Source: Verrucomicrobiales bacterium
Lineage (GTDB): Bacteria > Verrucomicrobiota > Verrucomicrobiia > Limisphaerales > SXTU01
Reading direction: 5' to 3'
Length of the DNA stretch: 56,049 bases
Assembly: GCA_005791875.1 (NCBI GenBank)
Contig: SXTU01000280.1
Span: 1 to 56,049, forward strand
The notes beneath the pieces are model-generated. The model did no database searches. It was not told where the DNA came from and saw only the letters and a list, made by a program, of their open reading frames with translations. Below, piece after piece: positions 27,976 to 36,102 of the stretch; positions within the stretch are counted from its first letter, which is position 1, and every line of letters starts with the position of its first letter. The position numbers and the translations under genes are program-made.

Positions 27976-28029
27976 CGCCAACCGCCAACCGCCAACCGCT
28001 GATCGCTGCTCGCTGACCGCTGTCCGCTC
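27976..28029. repeat. Degenerate tandem heptamer array
   Basis: Seven consecutive 7-bp units occupy 27976-28024: CGCCAAC three times, then CGCTGAT, CGCTGCT, CGCTGAC, CGCTGTC, with a partial eighth. The array lies in the 226 bp region between the divergent cyclase and ThuA genes, ~65 bp upstream of the ThuA start. Confidence 0.88.
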
Positions 28030-28094
28030 AAACATCATTGCGGGAATTGCGCGAAGTCCTATCCTTCCGCCCGCGTCCAACGCCCCACTTGAAC

Positions 28095-29120
28095 ATGAAA
28101 CTCACTTCCCAACTCTCCCGTCGCGCCTTCGGAGCGCTGCTCACCACCTCGTTCATCGCCACTGCGAGCGCCGCCGAGCAAACCTGGGTCACCTACGAGC
28201 CGAAGGCAGGCCCCGGCAATGGCAAGCACATCGTGCTCATCGCCGGCGACGAGGAGTATCGCAGCGAGGAGGGCTTGCCGATGCTGGGCAAGATTCTCAG
28301 CCAGCGGCTCGGCTTCAAATGCACCGTGCTCTTCTCCGTGGACGCCGAGGGCTTCATCAACCCCGACGCCGGCGGCAGCCTCTCGAACCCCGCCGCGCTC
28401 GATTCCGCTGACGCCATCGTGTTCCTGCTACGCTTCCGCCACTGGGATGACGACGCGAACAAGCGCTTCGAGGCCGCTGTGAACCGGGGCGTGCCGCTCA
28501 TCGCGCTGCGCACGAGCACGCACGCCTTCAACGGGCTGAAGGGGCCTTACGAGAAGTGGAACTTCGGCAACAAGGGCGGCTTCGGCAAACAGGTGCTCGG
28601 CGAGACGTGGATTTCTCACTGGGGCCGGCACAAGGTCGAGGCGATGCTCGGCGTCATCGAGCCGGGCGCGGAGCAGCACCCGATCCTCAAGGGCACCGGC
28701 CAGATTTTCGCCGACTCCGACACTTACGAGGCTTACCCGCCCGCCGACGCGAAGATTCTCCTGCGCGGCCAGGTGCTCAAGGGCATGAAGCCCACCGACC
28801 CGCCCGCTGACTACGTGAAGAAGCGCGCGAGCGACAAGCAGGAGCAGGGCGTCAACAGCCCCATGATGCCGGTCGCGTGGACGCGTGAGGTGAGGAACGA
28901 GGCGGGCAAGGTGAACAAGATTTTCACCACCACGATGGGCGCGGCCACGGACCTCCAGAGCGAGGGCACGCGCCGGCTCGTCGTGAACAGCGTCTTCTGG
29001 GGCCTCGGCATCGGAGTCCCGGCGAAGGCCAACGTTGACTACATCGGCGACTACCAGCCCTCGATGTATTCCTTCAAGGGCTACAAGAAGGGCGTGAAGC
29101 CCTCGGACCACAAGCTCTGA
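28095..29120 (+). CDS. Exported ThuA-domain protein
   Basis: The protein has 341 residues from the ATG at 28095, which directly precedes a Tat-like leader (LSRRAFGALLTTSFIATASA). The ThuA glutamine-amidotransferase-like fold is recognised from KHIVLIAGDEEYRSEEGLPMLGKIL, the ADAIVFLLRFRHW strand and GVPLIALRTSTHAFNG. Late in the protein, GAATDLQSEGTRRLVVNSVFWGLG is typical. ThuA-like proteins are linked to sugar use, but the reaction is not established. It is divergent from the cyclase gene. Confidence 0.87.
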   Translation: MKLTSQLSRRAFGALLTTSFIATASAAEQTWVTYEPKAGPGNGKHIVLIAGDEEYRSEEGLPMLGKILSQRLGFKCTVLFSVDAEGFINPDAGGSLSNPAALDSADAIVFLLRFRHWDDDANKRFEAAVNRGVPLIALRTSTHAFNGLKGPYEKWNFGNKGGFGKQVLGETWISHWGRHKVEAMLGVIEPGAEQHPILKGTGQIFADSDTYEAYPPADAKILLRGQVLKGMKPTDPPADYVKKRASDKQEQGVNSPMMPVAWTREVRNEAGKVNKIFTTTMGAATDLQSEGTRRLVVNSVFWGLGIGVPAKANVDYIGDYQPSMYSFKGYKKGVKPSDHKL

Positions 29121-29173
29121 GCCGCGCGGAAGCGGGCTTGCCTTGCGAGGTCCAATCCAGCAAATCTCTCCGC

Positions 29174-29428
29174 ATGGGAATGCCCCAAAACCCCGTCACG
29201 CTCACGCCGGAGCAGGTCGCCGAGCTTAACGAAAAGCTCGCCACCACGCGGCACGACATCAACAACAACCTCTCGCTCATCGTGGCGGCGGTGGAGTTGA
29301 TCCGTCGCAAGCCGGAGCTGACCCCGCGCATGGTCGAGAGCATCTCCCAGCAGCCGGACAAGATCATCGCGCAGATGCGCGCCTTCTCGGCGGAGTTCGA
29401 GCAGACGCTCGGCATCACGAAGGATTGA
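29174..29428 (+). CDS. Small stand-alone histidine-kinase DHp-like protein
   Basis: The protein has 84 residues from the ATG at 29174. The core TTRHDINNNLSLIVAAVELI resembles the H-box of histidine kinases (HDxNNxL) followed by a second helix, giving a two-helix DHp hairpin without an ATPase domain. It could be a phosphotransfer or docking protein. The His-Asp-x-Asn pattern is visible; the function is inference. It follows the ThuA gene by ~50 bp and is convergent with the YkgJ gene. Confidence 0.65.
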   Translation: MGMPQNPVTLTPEQVAELNEKLATTRHDINNNLSLIVAAVELIRRKPELTPRMVESISQQPDKIIAQMRAFSAEFEQTLGITKD

Positions 29429-29429
29429 T

Positions 29430-29480
29430 CTGTAGCGGCGGTCTGTGACCGCCGTTCGGCGCGCGCAGAGCGCCGCTACA
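29430..29480. repeat. REPIN-like element, CTGTAGC family, copy 3
   Basis: It is a 51 bp shorter-loop copy in the opposite orientation to copies 1 and 2. CTGTAGCGGCGGTCTGTGACC leads and GCGCAGAGCGCCGCTACA closes. It starts one base after the DHp gene's TGA (29426-29428) and its GCTACA end supplies the TAG stop (29476-29478) of the convergent YkgJ gene. Confidence 0.87.
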
Positions 29481-29847
29481 AAGCGCGCCCCGTCGCCGCC
29501 TTCACCAGCCGCCGGTATTCCTCCTCCGAAACCAGCCTGGGCACAGCCCGGCACGTCTGCTCGAAGCCGGGGAAATTCCACATGTTCGGAAAGTCCCGGC
29601 ATTGCTGCGGCTTCACCGGCTGCACCGCGCAATTCTCCCCTTCGAGGAAGACGCATTCGCCGTTGGGCTTGTCCATCAGCGCGAGGCCGGCGCGGTCTGG
29701 ACGCAATCGCGTGAACTGCTGGATGAAATCGTGCTCGTTCAGGCCCCGAAACTGCGCGAGCCGCGTGATCTCCGCGTCCGAAAGCCGCACCATCCCCGGC
29801 CACCGGCAGCAGGCGGTGCAACGCTGGCATTCGTGAAAGACCGGCAT
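29476..29847 (-). CDS. YkgJ-family cysteine-cluster protein
   Basis: The protein has 123 residues from the ATG at 29847. The cluster HECQRCTACCRWPG near the N-terminus, with later Cys in NGECVFLEGENCAV and KPQQCRDFPN, gives the pattern of zinc/iron-chelating YkgJ-like proteins (PF03692). The role is unknown; it may bind Fe-S or Zn. The tool start at 29964 includes an imperfect inverted repeat and is unlikely. The stop codon lies inside a REPIN-like element. Confidence 0.85.
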   Translation of the reverse strand: MPVFHECQRCTACCRWPGMVRLSDAEITRLAQFRGLNEHDFIQQFTRLRPDRAGLALMDKPNGECVFLEGENCAVQPVKPQQCRDFPNMWNFPGFEQTCRAVPRLVSEEEYRRLVKAATGRAL

Positions 29848-29900
29848 TCCCGCGAGAGTAAGAGCGGCGTGGCGGCTGGCAAGTGGCGGGAGCGAGGTCC

Positions 29901-29961
29901 TGCCCACGGATGACGCGGATGAACCAGAGCGCAGCCTTCCCATCCGCGTGATCCGCGGGCA
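29901..29961. repeat. CGCGGATG-type imperfect inverted repeat
   Basis: TGCCCACGGATGACGCGGATG and its near reverse complement CATCCGCGTGATCCGCGGGCA form ~21 bp arms with about two mismatches. It lies ~55 bp upstream of the YkgJ start, in the gap before the secreted Arg-rich protein. Confidence 0.75.
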
Positions 29962-30109
29962 CACCTTGCCGGAGCTGCGAACTTCCTTGTAACACCGCGC
30001 CCGCCGTGGCGTCTCAATCTCCGCTGCCGCCGCGAACTATTTGCCGGCTGGCGCGTTGAACCAGAAAGCCGGGCGACCACACGACCGTCAGGCGCACCCA
30101 AAACAAACT

Positions 30110-31069
30110 ATGAAACTGCCCACCCTCTTCCGCCCGCTGTTCGCAGCGTTGTGCGGTGTCACCCTCGCGGCCCTGCCCGGCGCCACCTCCGCTCAGGAGC
30201 GCTCCCGCGAAGATCGTCCGCGCGAAAATGCCCCGCGTGACGAACGCCCCGCCGAAGGCCAGCGCCCGCCGCGCGGCGATTTCCGCCCAAGTGAAGCCCC
30301 GCGTGGCGAACCCCGCCGCGAAGACGTCCGTCGCGATGACGCTCCGCGTGGCGAGCAGCGCGGTGAGTTCCGCCCCGGCGAGGGCCAGCGTGGCCAGCCC
30401 GGCCAGCCGTTCAACCCGCAGGAACTCTTCCGTGACCTGAACGACGACCAGCGCAATGCCTTGCGCGGCTACTTCGAGTCGCAGCAGGGCGTCATGCGCG
30501 AGGTGGGCGAGCGCTCCATGCGCCTGCGCCGCGAGATCACCGAGGCCACGATCGCCGACAAGCCGAACGAGGGTCTGATCCGCGACAAGATCATGGAGGC
30601 CGCCAAGCTCGAGGCCGAGTCCACCATCGCCCGCGCCCGCGCTTTCGCGCAGGCGCGCGAAAAGCTCCCCAAGGAAACTGTCGAGCGGTTGCGCAACATG
30701 ATCGCTAATTCCGGCCCGCGCCCCGGCATGCAAGGCCCAATGCAGGGCGGCCAGGGCGGCCAGCGCGAGGGCGGCGAAGCCCGTCGGACTGCCGGTGACA
30801 ATTTCAACCAGCCCGGTCGCGGCGCGCCGGACGGCCAGTTCCGCCGCCCCGATGCCCAGCTTGAAGGTGACCGCCGACCCGCTGAAGGCGATTTCCGCAA
30901 GCCCGGCGGCCCGCGTGATGGCGACCAAATCCGCAAGCCCGGCGAGGGCGACCGCGGCCCTCGTCCTGATGGAGATCGTGGCCCTCGTCCTGATGGCGAC
31001 CGTGGCCGCAACCCCGAAGGCGGCGACCGCAAGCCCGAGCTGCCGCGCCGTCCGCCAGCGGACCAGTAA
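30110..31069 (+). CDS. Secreted Arg/Pro/Gly-rich protein with a Spy/CpxP-like core
   Basis: The protein has 319 residues from the ATG at 30110, which directly precedes a signal peptide (LFRPLFAALCGVTLAALPGATSAQ). Two disordered Arg/Asp/Pro-rich flanks surround a helical core near residues 100-200 (LNDDQRNALRGYFESQQGVM ... AAKLEAESTIARARAFAQ). The core resembles LTxxQ/heavy-metal-sensor periplasmic proteins. Near the C-terminus the 8-residue unit GDRGPRPD is repeated (24 bp DNA repeat, ~30950-31010). The gene ends in an intrinsic terminator. It precedes an ECF sigma gene whose cluster encodes another Spy-like protein. Confidence 0.75.
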   Translation: MKLPTLFRPLFAALCGVTLAALPGATSAQERSREDRPRENAPRDERPAEGQRPPRGDFRPSEAPRGEPRREDVRRDDAPRGEQRGEFRPGEGQRGQPGQPFNPQELFRDLNDDQRNALRGYFESQQGVMREVGERSMRLRREITEATIADKPNEGLIRDKIMEAAKLEAESTIARARAFAQAREKLPKETVERLRNMIANSGPRPGMQGPMQGGQGGQREGGEARRTAGDNFNQPGRGAPDGQFRRPDAQLEGDRRPAEGDFRKPGGPRDGDQIRKPGEGDRGPRPDGDRGPRPDGDRGRNPEGGDRKPELPRRPPADQ

Positions 31070-31095
31070 CCAAAGCGTCCGTTCCCCGTCTCTGC

Positions 31096-31138
31096 CAAAG
31101 CCATCGCCTGTCGGCGGTGGCTTTGCGCTTTTGCTTTT
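31096..31138 (+). terminator. Intrinsic terminator after the Arg-rich secreted protein
   Basis: A 13 bp stem CAAAGCCATCGCC/GGCGGTGGCTTTG with one G-T pair and a 4-base loop is followed by a T-rich stretch (GCGCTTTTGCTTTT). It lies ~27 bp downstream of the stop at 31069 and before the sigma factor gene. Confidence 0.85.
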
Positions 31139-31167
31139 GACCAGCTGATTTGCCAGTGTCCGCCCCG

Positions 31168-31743
31168 ATGGAACCCAGCGATACCGAGCTGATCGCCGCC
31201 GTGCGCAAGGGCGACGTGGCGCAGTTCGAGCCGCTGATTGCCCGTTACCAGCCGCGCGTTTTCGCCACAGCGCGGCGCTATGCCCGGCGCGAGGACGAGA
31301 TCCAGGACATCGTGCAGGAGGTGTTCATCAAGGCGTTTCAGAAGCTCGACAGCTTCCGCGCGGAGGCTCCGTTCGAGCACTGGCTCATGCGCCTGGCCGT
31401 GCGCACCTGCTACGACTTCCTCCGAGCGCACCAGCGCAACCGCGAGACGACGCTCACCGACCTCTCCGATCCCGAGGTGGACTGGCTGGAGCGTTTCGCC
31501 GCAGGCCCGGAGGACAACAGCAAGAACACAGACGCCGCGCGCGCGCTGATCGAGCGTGTGATGGCGCAACTCTCGCCGGAGGCGCGGCTGGTCATCACGT
31601 TGCTGGAAATCGAGGACCGCTCCGTGAAGGAGATAGCCCAGCTCACCGGCTGGTCTGTCCCGCTGGTGAAGGTCCGCGCCTTCCGCACCCGCGCGCAGAT
31701 GAAAAAGATTTTGGAGACGCTGACGAAGGGGAAGTATTTGTAA
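31168..31743 (+). CDS. ECF-type RNA polymerase sigma factor
   Basis: The protein has 191 residues from the ATG at 31168; the ORF track uses an upstream TTG. Region 2 (FEPLIARYQPRVFATARRYA ... IQDIVQEVFIKAFQKL) and region 4 (SPEARLVITLLEIEDRSVKEIAQLTGWSVPLVKVRAFRTRAQMKK) are clear. It heads a three-gene set with a one-helix membrane protein and a Spy/CpxP-like protein. That arrangement suggests an envelope or metal stress circuit. Confidence 0.92.
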   Translation: MEPSDTELIAAVRKGDVAQFEPLIARYQPRVFATARRYARREDEIQDIVQEVFIKAFQKLDSFRAEAPFEHWLMRLAVRTCYDFLRAHQRNRETTLTDLSDPEVDWLERFAAGPEDNSKNTDAARALIERVMAQLSPEARLVITLLEIEDRSVKEIAQLTGWSVPLVKVRAFRTRAQMKKILETLTKGKYL

Positions 31744-31778
31744 CCGCGCCAAAGATGATTTCGTCTACCTTCACTGTT

Positions 31779-32078
31779 ATGGACTTGGAAAAGCTCCAGC
31801 AAAAGTTAATCGCCGCCGCAAAACTGTCGCCGCCGAGCGACCGGGTGCCGTATGCGTTTGAGAAGCGCATCATGGCGCGGCTCACCGCGCCGTTGTATGT
31901 GGACGAGTGGTCGCTCTGTGGCCGCTGGCTCTGGCGCGCGGTCGCTCCGTGCATGTCCGTGATGGCCGCGCTCGGCGTGTGGGTCCTCGCCACGATGCAT
32001 CCCGAGCCCGAAAGCCAGAACCTCGAGCAGGCGATCGAAAACACCCTCCTGTCCAGCGATGACGTCGCGGGCGAATAG
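31779..32078 (+). CDS. Single-pass membrane protein, possible anti-sigma factor
   Basis: The protein has 99 residues from the ATG at 31779 (an upstream ATG at 31755 is possible). A cytoplasmic helix (LEKLQQKLIAAAKLSPPSDRVPYAFEKRIMARL) is followed by one transmembrane segment (RAVAPCMSVMAALGVWVLATM) and a short periplasmic tail. No zinc motif is seen. Its position 35 bp after an ECF sigma gene suggests it restrains that sigma factor. This is by context, not by family. Confidence 0.7.
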   Translation: MDLEKLQQKLIAAAKLSPPSDRVPYAFEKRIMARLTAPLYVDEWSLCGRWLWRAVAPCMSVMAALGVWVLATMHPEPESQNLEQAIENTLLSSDDVAGE

Positions 32079-32081
32079 CCG

Positions 32082-32633
32082 GTGAACCCGTGGAAGTTCA
32101 TCCTCGCCACGGTGTTGATCTACGGCACGGGCGTCGTGACCGGAGCGCTCCTCACCACCCTCGTTGAGCGCCCGCACAAGGCAGCCAAGTCTCCCCAACA
32201 GCTCACCTACAGCCAGATTCAGCGCGGGGAGTTTCTCGTCCGGCTTCAGAAGCAGCTCGACCTCACCCCCGAACAGCACGACCGCATCGGCCACATCCTG
32301 CGCGACAGCAACCAGCGCACGAAGCCCTACTGGGACCCTGTCGCGGCGAAGATGAAGGAAGAAATCCGGCTCGTGACCGAGAAGATTCGCGGGGAGCTGA
32401 CGCCCGAGCAAAGCACGAAGTTTGACGCCGAGATCAAGGCCACGCGCGCTCCCAAGAAGCTGGATGCCGACCGCAAGGAGAAGAAGGGTGGCTCCACCAA
32501 CTCCGTGCCGGCCAAAACCAAGCAGAAGATGTCGCCCACTTCACCAGTAACCAATTCCCCGCCAGAAGCCACCACGCCGCCCAAGGTCCTCGGACACCTC
32601 CGCGCGCAGCCCACTCCCGCTCCGCACGCCTGA
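32082..32633 (+). CDS. Membrane-anchored Spy/CpxP-like periplasmic protein
   Basis: The protein has 183 residues from a GTG at 32082, 3 bp after the previous stop. An N-terminal anchor helix (FILATVLIYGTGVVTGALLTTL) is followed by a helical core with the LTPEQ motif twice (LDLTPEQHDRIGHILRD and GELTPEQSTKFDAEI). This motif is characteristic of Spy/CpxP and heavy-metal-sensor proteins. The tail is Pro/Thr-rich. It is probably the periplasmic sensor or chaperone arm of the sigma cluster. Confidence 0.8.
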   Translation: MNPWKFILATVLIYGTGVVTGALLTTLVERPHKAAKSPQQLTYSQIQRGEFLVRLQKQLDLTPEQHDRIGHILRDSNQRTKPYWDPVAAKMKEEIRLVTEKIRGELTPEQSTKFDAEIKATRAPKKLDADRKEKKGGSTNSVPAKTKQKMSPTSPVTNSPPEATTPPKVLGHLRAQPTPAPHA

Positions 32634-32808
32634 CGGTCTGGGCTGGCGCGACACGGCAGACGAACAGCACCCCGCAGCTTCATTGGCTTGCGCCGTTCGT
32701 TCTCCACGGCTCAATGGACAGCCCTCATCTACATGGTTTCCCCAAGCCAAATCCTTTGCCCCGACCGCAACTTTTCCCTAGGCTCGCCGTTCAAGTCTCT
32801 GTTGCTGA
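32634..32808. other. 175 bp non-coding gap upstream of the secretion ATPase
   Basis: I see no repeat, terminator or RNA gene here. Position and the following long operon suggest a promoter, but I cannot identify convincing -35 and -10 boxes. Confidence 0.4.
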
Positions 32809-34560
32809 ATGGCCTTTGTCTCCATCAAGAACGTCTTCGCCAGCGCCGCCCTGGCGACGCCCGAGCAGTTTGACGCCTGGTCCAAGCTCTGGCGCGCGGC
32901 GGTGGAGGGCGGTTCAGCGGAGCCGCTGACCGCGTTCATGGCGCGCGAGTCCGGCCTGAACGAAGACGTGTTTCTGGAGAAGCTCGCTGTTGCGCTCGGC
33001 TGGCCGTTCGTCAACCTCAAGCTCCTCGACATCCCGGTCGAGGCGCGCGGGCGCATCTCCACCAAGGTCGCGTTCCAGCACTTCGTCGTCCCCACCGCCT
33101 TCACTGAGGGCGTGCTCCAGGTCGCGGTAAGCAACCCCTTCGACACCGCGCTGCTCAACGCAGTTTCCTTCGACGCGCACTGTCCCGTGCAGTTCGCGCT
33201 CGCGCCGCGCGTCGAGATCGAGAAGGCACTCAAGAAGTATTACGGCGTCGGTGCCGAGACGCTCGACGAGATGTCCGAGAACGAGCCGCTCGAACTCGAG
33301 CTGGCAAGCGACAAGGAAATCACCGAGGGCGACCAGGAGGCGAGCGTCATCAAATTCGTCAACCAGATCGTCTGGGAGGCCTTCAAGGCGCGCGCCACGG
33401 ACATTCACTTCGAGCCGGCGGAGGACGAGCTGCGCATCCGCAACCGCATTGACGGCATCCTGCACCAGATTCCGCTGCCGCCGCAGCTCAAGCGCTTCCA
33501 GGCCGCCATCATCTCGCGCATCAAGGTCATGTCTGGCATGAACATCGCCGAGAAGCGCCTGCCGCAGGACGGCCGCATCAACGTCCGCATCAAGGGCGAA
33601 GAAATCGACATCCGCGTCTCCACCGTGCCGACGGTTTATGGCGAGAGCGTCTCGCTGCGCCTTCTGCTGCGCGGGAAAATTTTCCTCAGCCTGGACAAGC
33701 TCGGCTTCACGCCCACAGAGGAGACGGCGATCCGCGACATCATCTACAAGCCGCACGGCATCATGCTCGTCACCGGCCCGACCGGCTCGGGCAAGTCCAC
33801 GACGCTCTACGCCTTCCTCAGCTCCATCAACTCCGTCCAGAAGCGCATCATCACCATCGAGGAGCCGGTGGAATATGAGCTGAAGGGCATCAACCAGATC
33901 GCCGTGCGCTCGGACATCGGCCTGACGTTCGCCATGGGCCTGCGCCACATCCTGCGTCAGGACCCGAACGTCGTGATGGTCGGCGAAATCCGCGACCAGG
34001 AGACGGCGGAGATCGCCATCCGCGCCGCGCTCACCGGCCACCTGGTCTTCAGCACGCTGCACACGAACGACGCGCCCAGCGCCTTCACGCGCTTGATTGA
34101 CATGGGCATCGAGCCGTTCCTCGTGGCGTCCTCAGTCGAGGCGATCATGGCGCAACGCCTCGTCCGCACCATCTGCCCGGTGTGCAAGATCGAGCAGCAT
34201 GTTGAGCGCGCCTATCTCATGAAGAACGGTTTCCCGCCGGACGAGGTCGCGGCGACGAAGTTCATGCGCGGCGCAGGCTGCGAAGAATGCCGGATGCTCG
34301 GCTACCAAGGCCGGCAAGGCATCCACGAACTGTTGCTCGTCAACGAAGCCCTGCGGCCGCTCATCATGAACCGCGCGCCCGCCTCCACCATCGCCCAGCG
34401 CGCGCAGCAGGACGGCATGAGGACGCTCCGCATGGACGGCTGGAAGAAGGTGCAGTCCGGCATAACGACCATCGAGGAAGTCCTGCGCGTCACGCAGACC
34501 GAGGAGCACCTCAAGTCGCTGATGGACGACACGGGGACCATGTTTCTCACGAAGGCTTGA
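32809..34560 (+). CDS. Type II secretion / type IV pilus assembly ATPase
   Basis: The protein has 583 residues. The N-terminal MshEN-like domain (LNEDVFLEKLAVALGWPFVNL) is followed by the GspE/PilB core: Walker A GPTGSGKSTTLYAF near residue 323, Asp box and Walker B VVMVGEIRDQETAEIA, and His box TGHLVFSTLHTNDAPSAF. A tetracysteine zinc motif (CPVC ... CEEC) lies near residues 455-490. It would power pseudopilus or pilus extension at the inner membrane. It heads a set encoding the PilMN-, PilO- and secretin-like proteins. A 147 bp gap with a heptamer hairpin separates it from the next gene. No GspF/PilC gene follows. Confidence 0.93.
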   Translation: MAFVSIKNVFASAALATPEQFDAWSKLWRAAVEGGSAEPLTAFMARESGLNEDVFLEKLAVALGWPFVNLKLLDIPVEARGRISTKVAFQHFVVPTAFTEGVLQVAVSNPFDTALLNAVSFDAHCPVQFALAPRVEIEKALKKYYGVGAETLDEMSENEPLELELASDKEITEGDQEASVIKFVNQIVWEAFKARATDIHFEPAEDELRIRNRIDGILHQIPLPPQLKRFQAAIISRIKVMSGMNIAEKRLPQDGRINVRIKGEEIDIRVSTVPTVYGESVSLRLLLRGKIFLSLDKLGFTPTEETAIRDIIYKPHGIMLVTGPTGSGKSTTLYAFLSSINSVQKRIITIEEPVEYELKGINQIAVRSDIGLTFAMGLRHILRQDPNVVMVGEIRDQETAEIAIRAALTGHLVFSTLHTNDAPSAFTRLIDMGIEPFLVASSVEAIMAQRLVRTICPVCKIEQHVERAYLMKNGFPPDEVAATKFMRGAGCEECRMLGYQGRQGIHELLLVNEALRPLIMNRAPASTIAQRAQQDGMRTLRMDGWKKVQSGITTIEEVLRVTQTEEHLKSLMDDTGTMFLTKA

Positions 34561-34610
34561 GGCGATGAACGCGAGACTCCAATTCACATTCCGGCTGGCG
34601 ATGGGGGCAC

Positions 34611-34690
34611 GTGCTGCGTGTGGCGTGTGGCGTGAGCACGTCGGGGCGCTTTCGAACTGCTGTGGCCAACACGCAACACGCAACACGCAG
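34611..34690. repeat. GTGTGGC/CAACACG inverted heptamer arrays
   Basis: The left array has units GTGCTGC, GTGTGGC, GTGTGGC, GTGAGCA (34611-34638). The right array has three CAACACG units (34667-34687), roughly the reverse complement. It lies in the only large gap of the secretion operon, between the ATPase and the PilMN-like gene. A related element is at 44213-44280. Confidence 0.87.
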
Positions 34691-34707
34691 CCCACCGTCT
34701 TCCCCGC

Positions 34708-36102
34708 GTGAAACCCTCTCCCCCCAACGCCTGCAACGTCCTGGACCTCTCTGCTGACCGGCGGCGGCTCTGGCATTTTGACATCGCGAGCGATGGCGAG
34801 GCGCAGCTGGACGAGGAGTTCTCCGGCCTGCCTGCCGATCCGCTCCCGGCCCACCACGTCGCCAAGAACTGGCGCGCGCTCTTCAGCAGTCGGCTCAACC
34901 TCGCGTGGCTCCCGGCGGGCAGCGTCTTCCTGCGCGTCGCGCAATTTCCCAAGTGCGACCGCACCGAGCTGCTCGCGATGGTCGAGCTGGCCTTGGAGAA
35001 AGTTTCCCCGCTGCCCGTGGCGCAGATCGTCTGGAGCGTCGAGCCGGTGCCTGCGCACACGACGATTCCCTCCGAGATGCAGACCGTCATCGTGCTCATC
35101 GCGGCGCGGCACGAGGTGGAAAAATTTCTCGGCACGCTGGAAGGCCGAGGCTTCCTCGCCGACCGGCTCGAAGCGCCGCTGCTGCATCAGGTGCTCGCAA
35201 CCAAAGTCGAGGGTGACGGCGCGTGGGTTTATCCCGGCACCGGCACGGACGCGAACTCCTGCCTCGTCGCGTGGTGGTATGGCGGCGAGCTGCGCAGCCT
35301 GACGATGGTGAAGCTCACCGCGCCCGAGCATTGGCAGCGCGAACTGGGCGAAGTGCTCTCGAAGTCTGCGTGGGCCGGCGAGCTGGAAGGCTGGCTCACC
35401 AGCCCGCCGCGCTACCGGCTCGTGGCCGCGCCGGAGGACGAAGACGTCTGGCTGCGTGTCCTGCGCGAGTTGTCCGAAGGCTCCGTGGACGTGACCAAGC
35501 CCTGTGCGCCCGAAGCGCTCGCGACGCTCTCCGCCCAGCGCGCCGCGCGCGGCGAGAGCCTGGCGAACCTGCTCCCGGCGGAGTTCATCACGCGCTATCG
35601 GCAACTGTTCGTGGACAGCGTGTGGATGCGCGGGCTGGGCGCGCTCGTGGTGATGTATCTCTTCGGCGTGGCGATCTTCCTCGGCTTTCTCTGGCGCGCG
35701 GAGACGCAGAAGCGCGACGTGGAGCAGCGCGTTGCCGAGCTTTCCGGCTCCTACACGAACGCGCTCGTCACCAAGGCGCGGATCCAGGTCTTGCAGGAGC
35801 AGATTGCGCTGAAATACGCCGCCATCGAGAGCCTCAAAGCCGTCTCCGCCAAGCTGCCCGAAGGAATGGTGCTCACGGACTTCGCCTTCCAGCGCGGCCA
35901 GAAAGTTTCCCTGCGCGGCATCGTGCCCGCGGAGCAGATCAGCAAGCTCACGGACTACAGCGGCGCGTTGCAGGCGGCCACGCTCAACGGAGTCCCGCTC
36001 TTCAAGTCCGTCAGCGCGCCCAGCTCCTCTGGCGGTGGCGTGGGAGCAAACCAGTTCAACTGGAACCTCAACTGCGAGCTGCGCGGCCCCGACCTCGAAT
36101 GA
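34708..36102 (+). CDS. PilMN/GspL-like assembly platform protein
   Basis: The protein has 464 residues from a GTG at 34708. The cytoplasmic N-terminal half is a divergent actin-like domain (NVLDLSADRRRLWHFDIASD ... LNLAWLPAGSVFLRVAQFP). One transmembrane helix lies near residue 310 (MRGLGALVVMYLFGVAIFLGFLW). A coiled coil and a PilN-type alpha/beta domain follow (LPEGMVLTDFAFQRGQKVSLRGIV). This PilM-plus-PilN arrangement matches GspL. It should link the ATPase to the periplasmic ring. The stop overlaps the next start (ATGA at 36099). Confidence 0.83.
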   Translation: MKPSPPNACNVLDLSADRRRLWHFDIASDGEAQLDEEFSGLPADPLPAHHVAKNWRALFSSRLNLAWLPAGSVFLRVAQFPKCDRTELLAMVELALEKVSPLPVAQIVWSVEPVPAHTTIPSEMQTVIVLIAARHEVEKFLGTLEGRGFLADRLEAPLLHQVLATKVEGDGAWVYPGTGTDANSCLVAWWYGGELRSLTMVKLTAPEHWQRELGEVLSKSAWAGELEGWLTSPPRYRLVAAPEDEDVWLRVLRELSEGSVDVTKPCAPEALATLSAQRAARGESLANLLPAEFITRYRQLFVDSVWMRGLGALVVMYLFGVAIFLGFLWRAETQKRDVEQRVAELSGSYTNALVTKARIQVLQEQIALKYAAIESLKAVSAKLPEGMVLTDFAFQRGQKVSLRGIVPAEQISKLTDYSGALQAATLNGVPLFKSVSAPSSSGGGVGANQFNWNLNCELRGPDLE

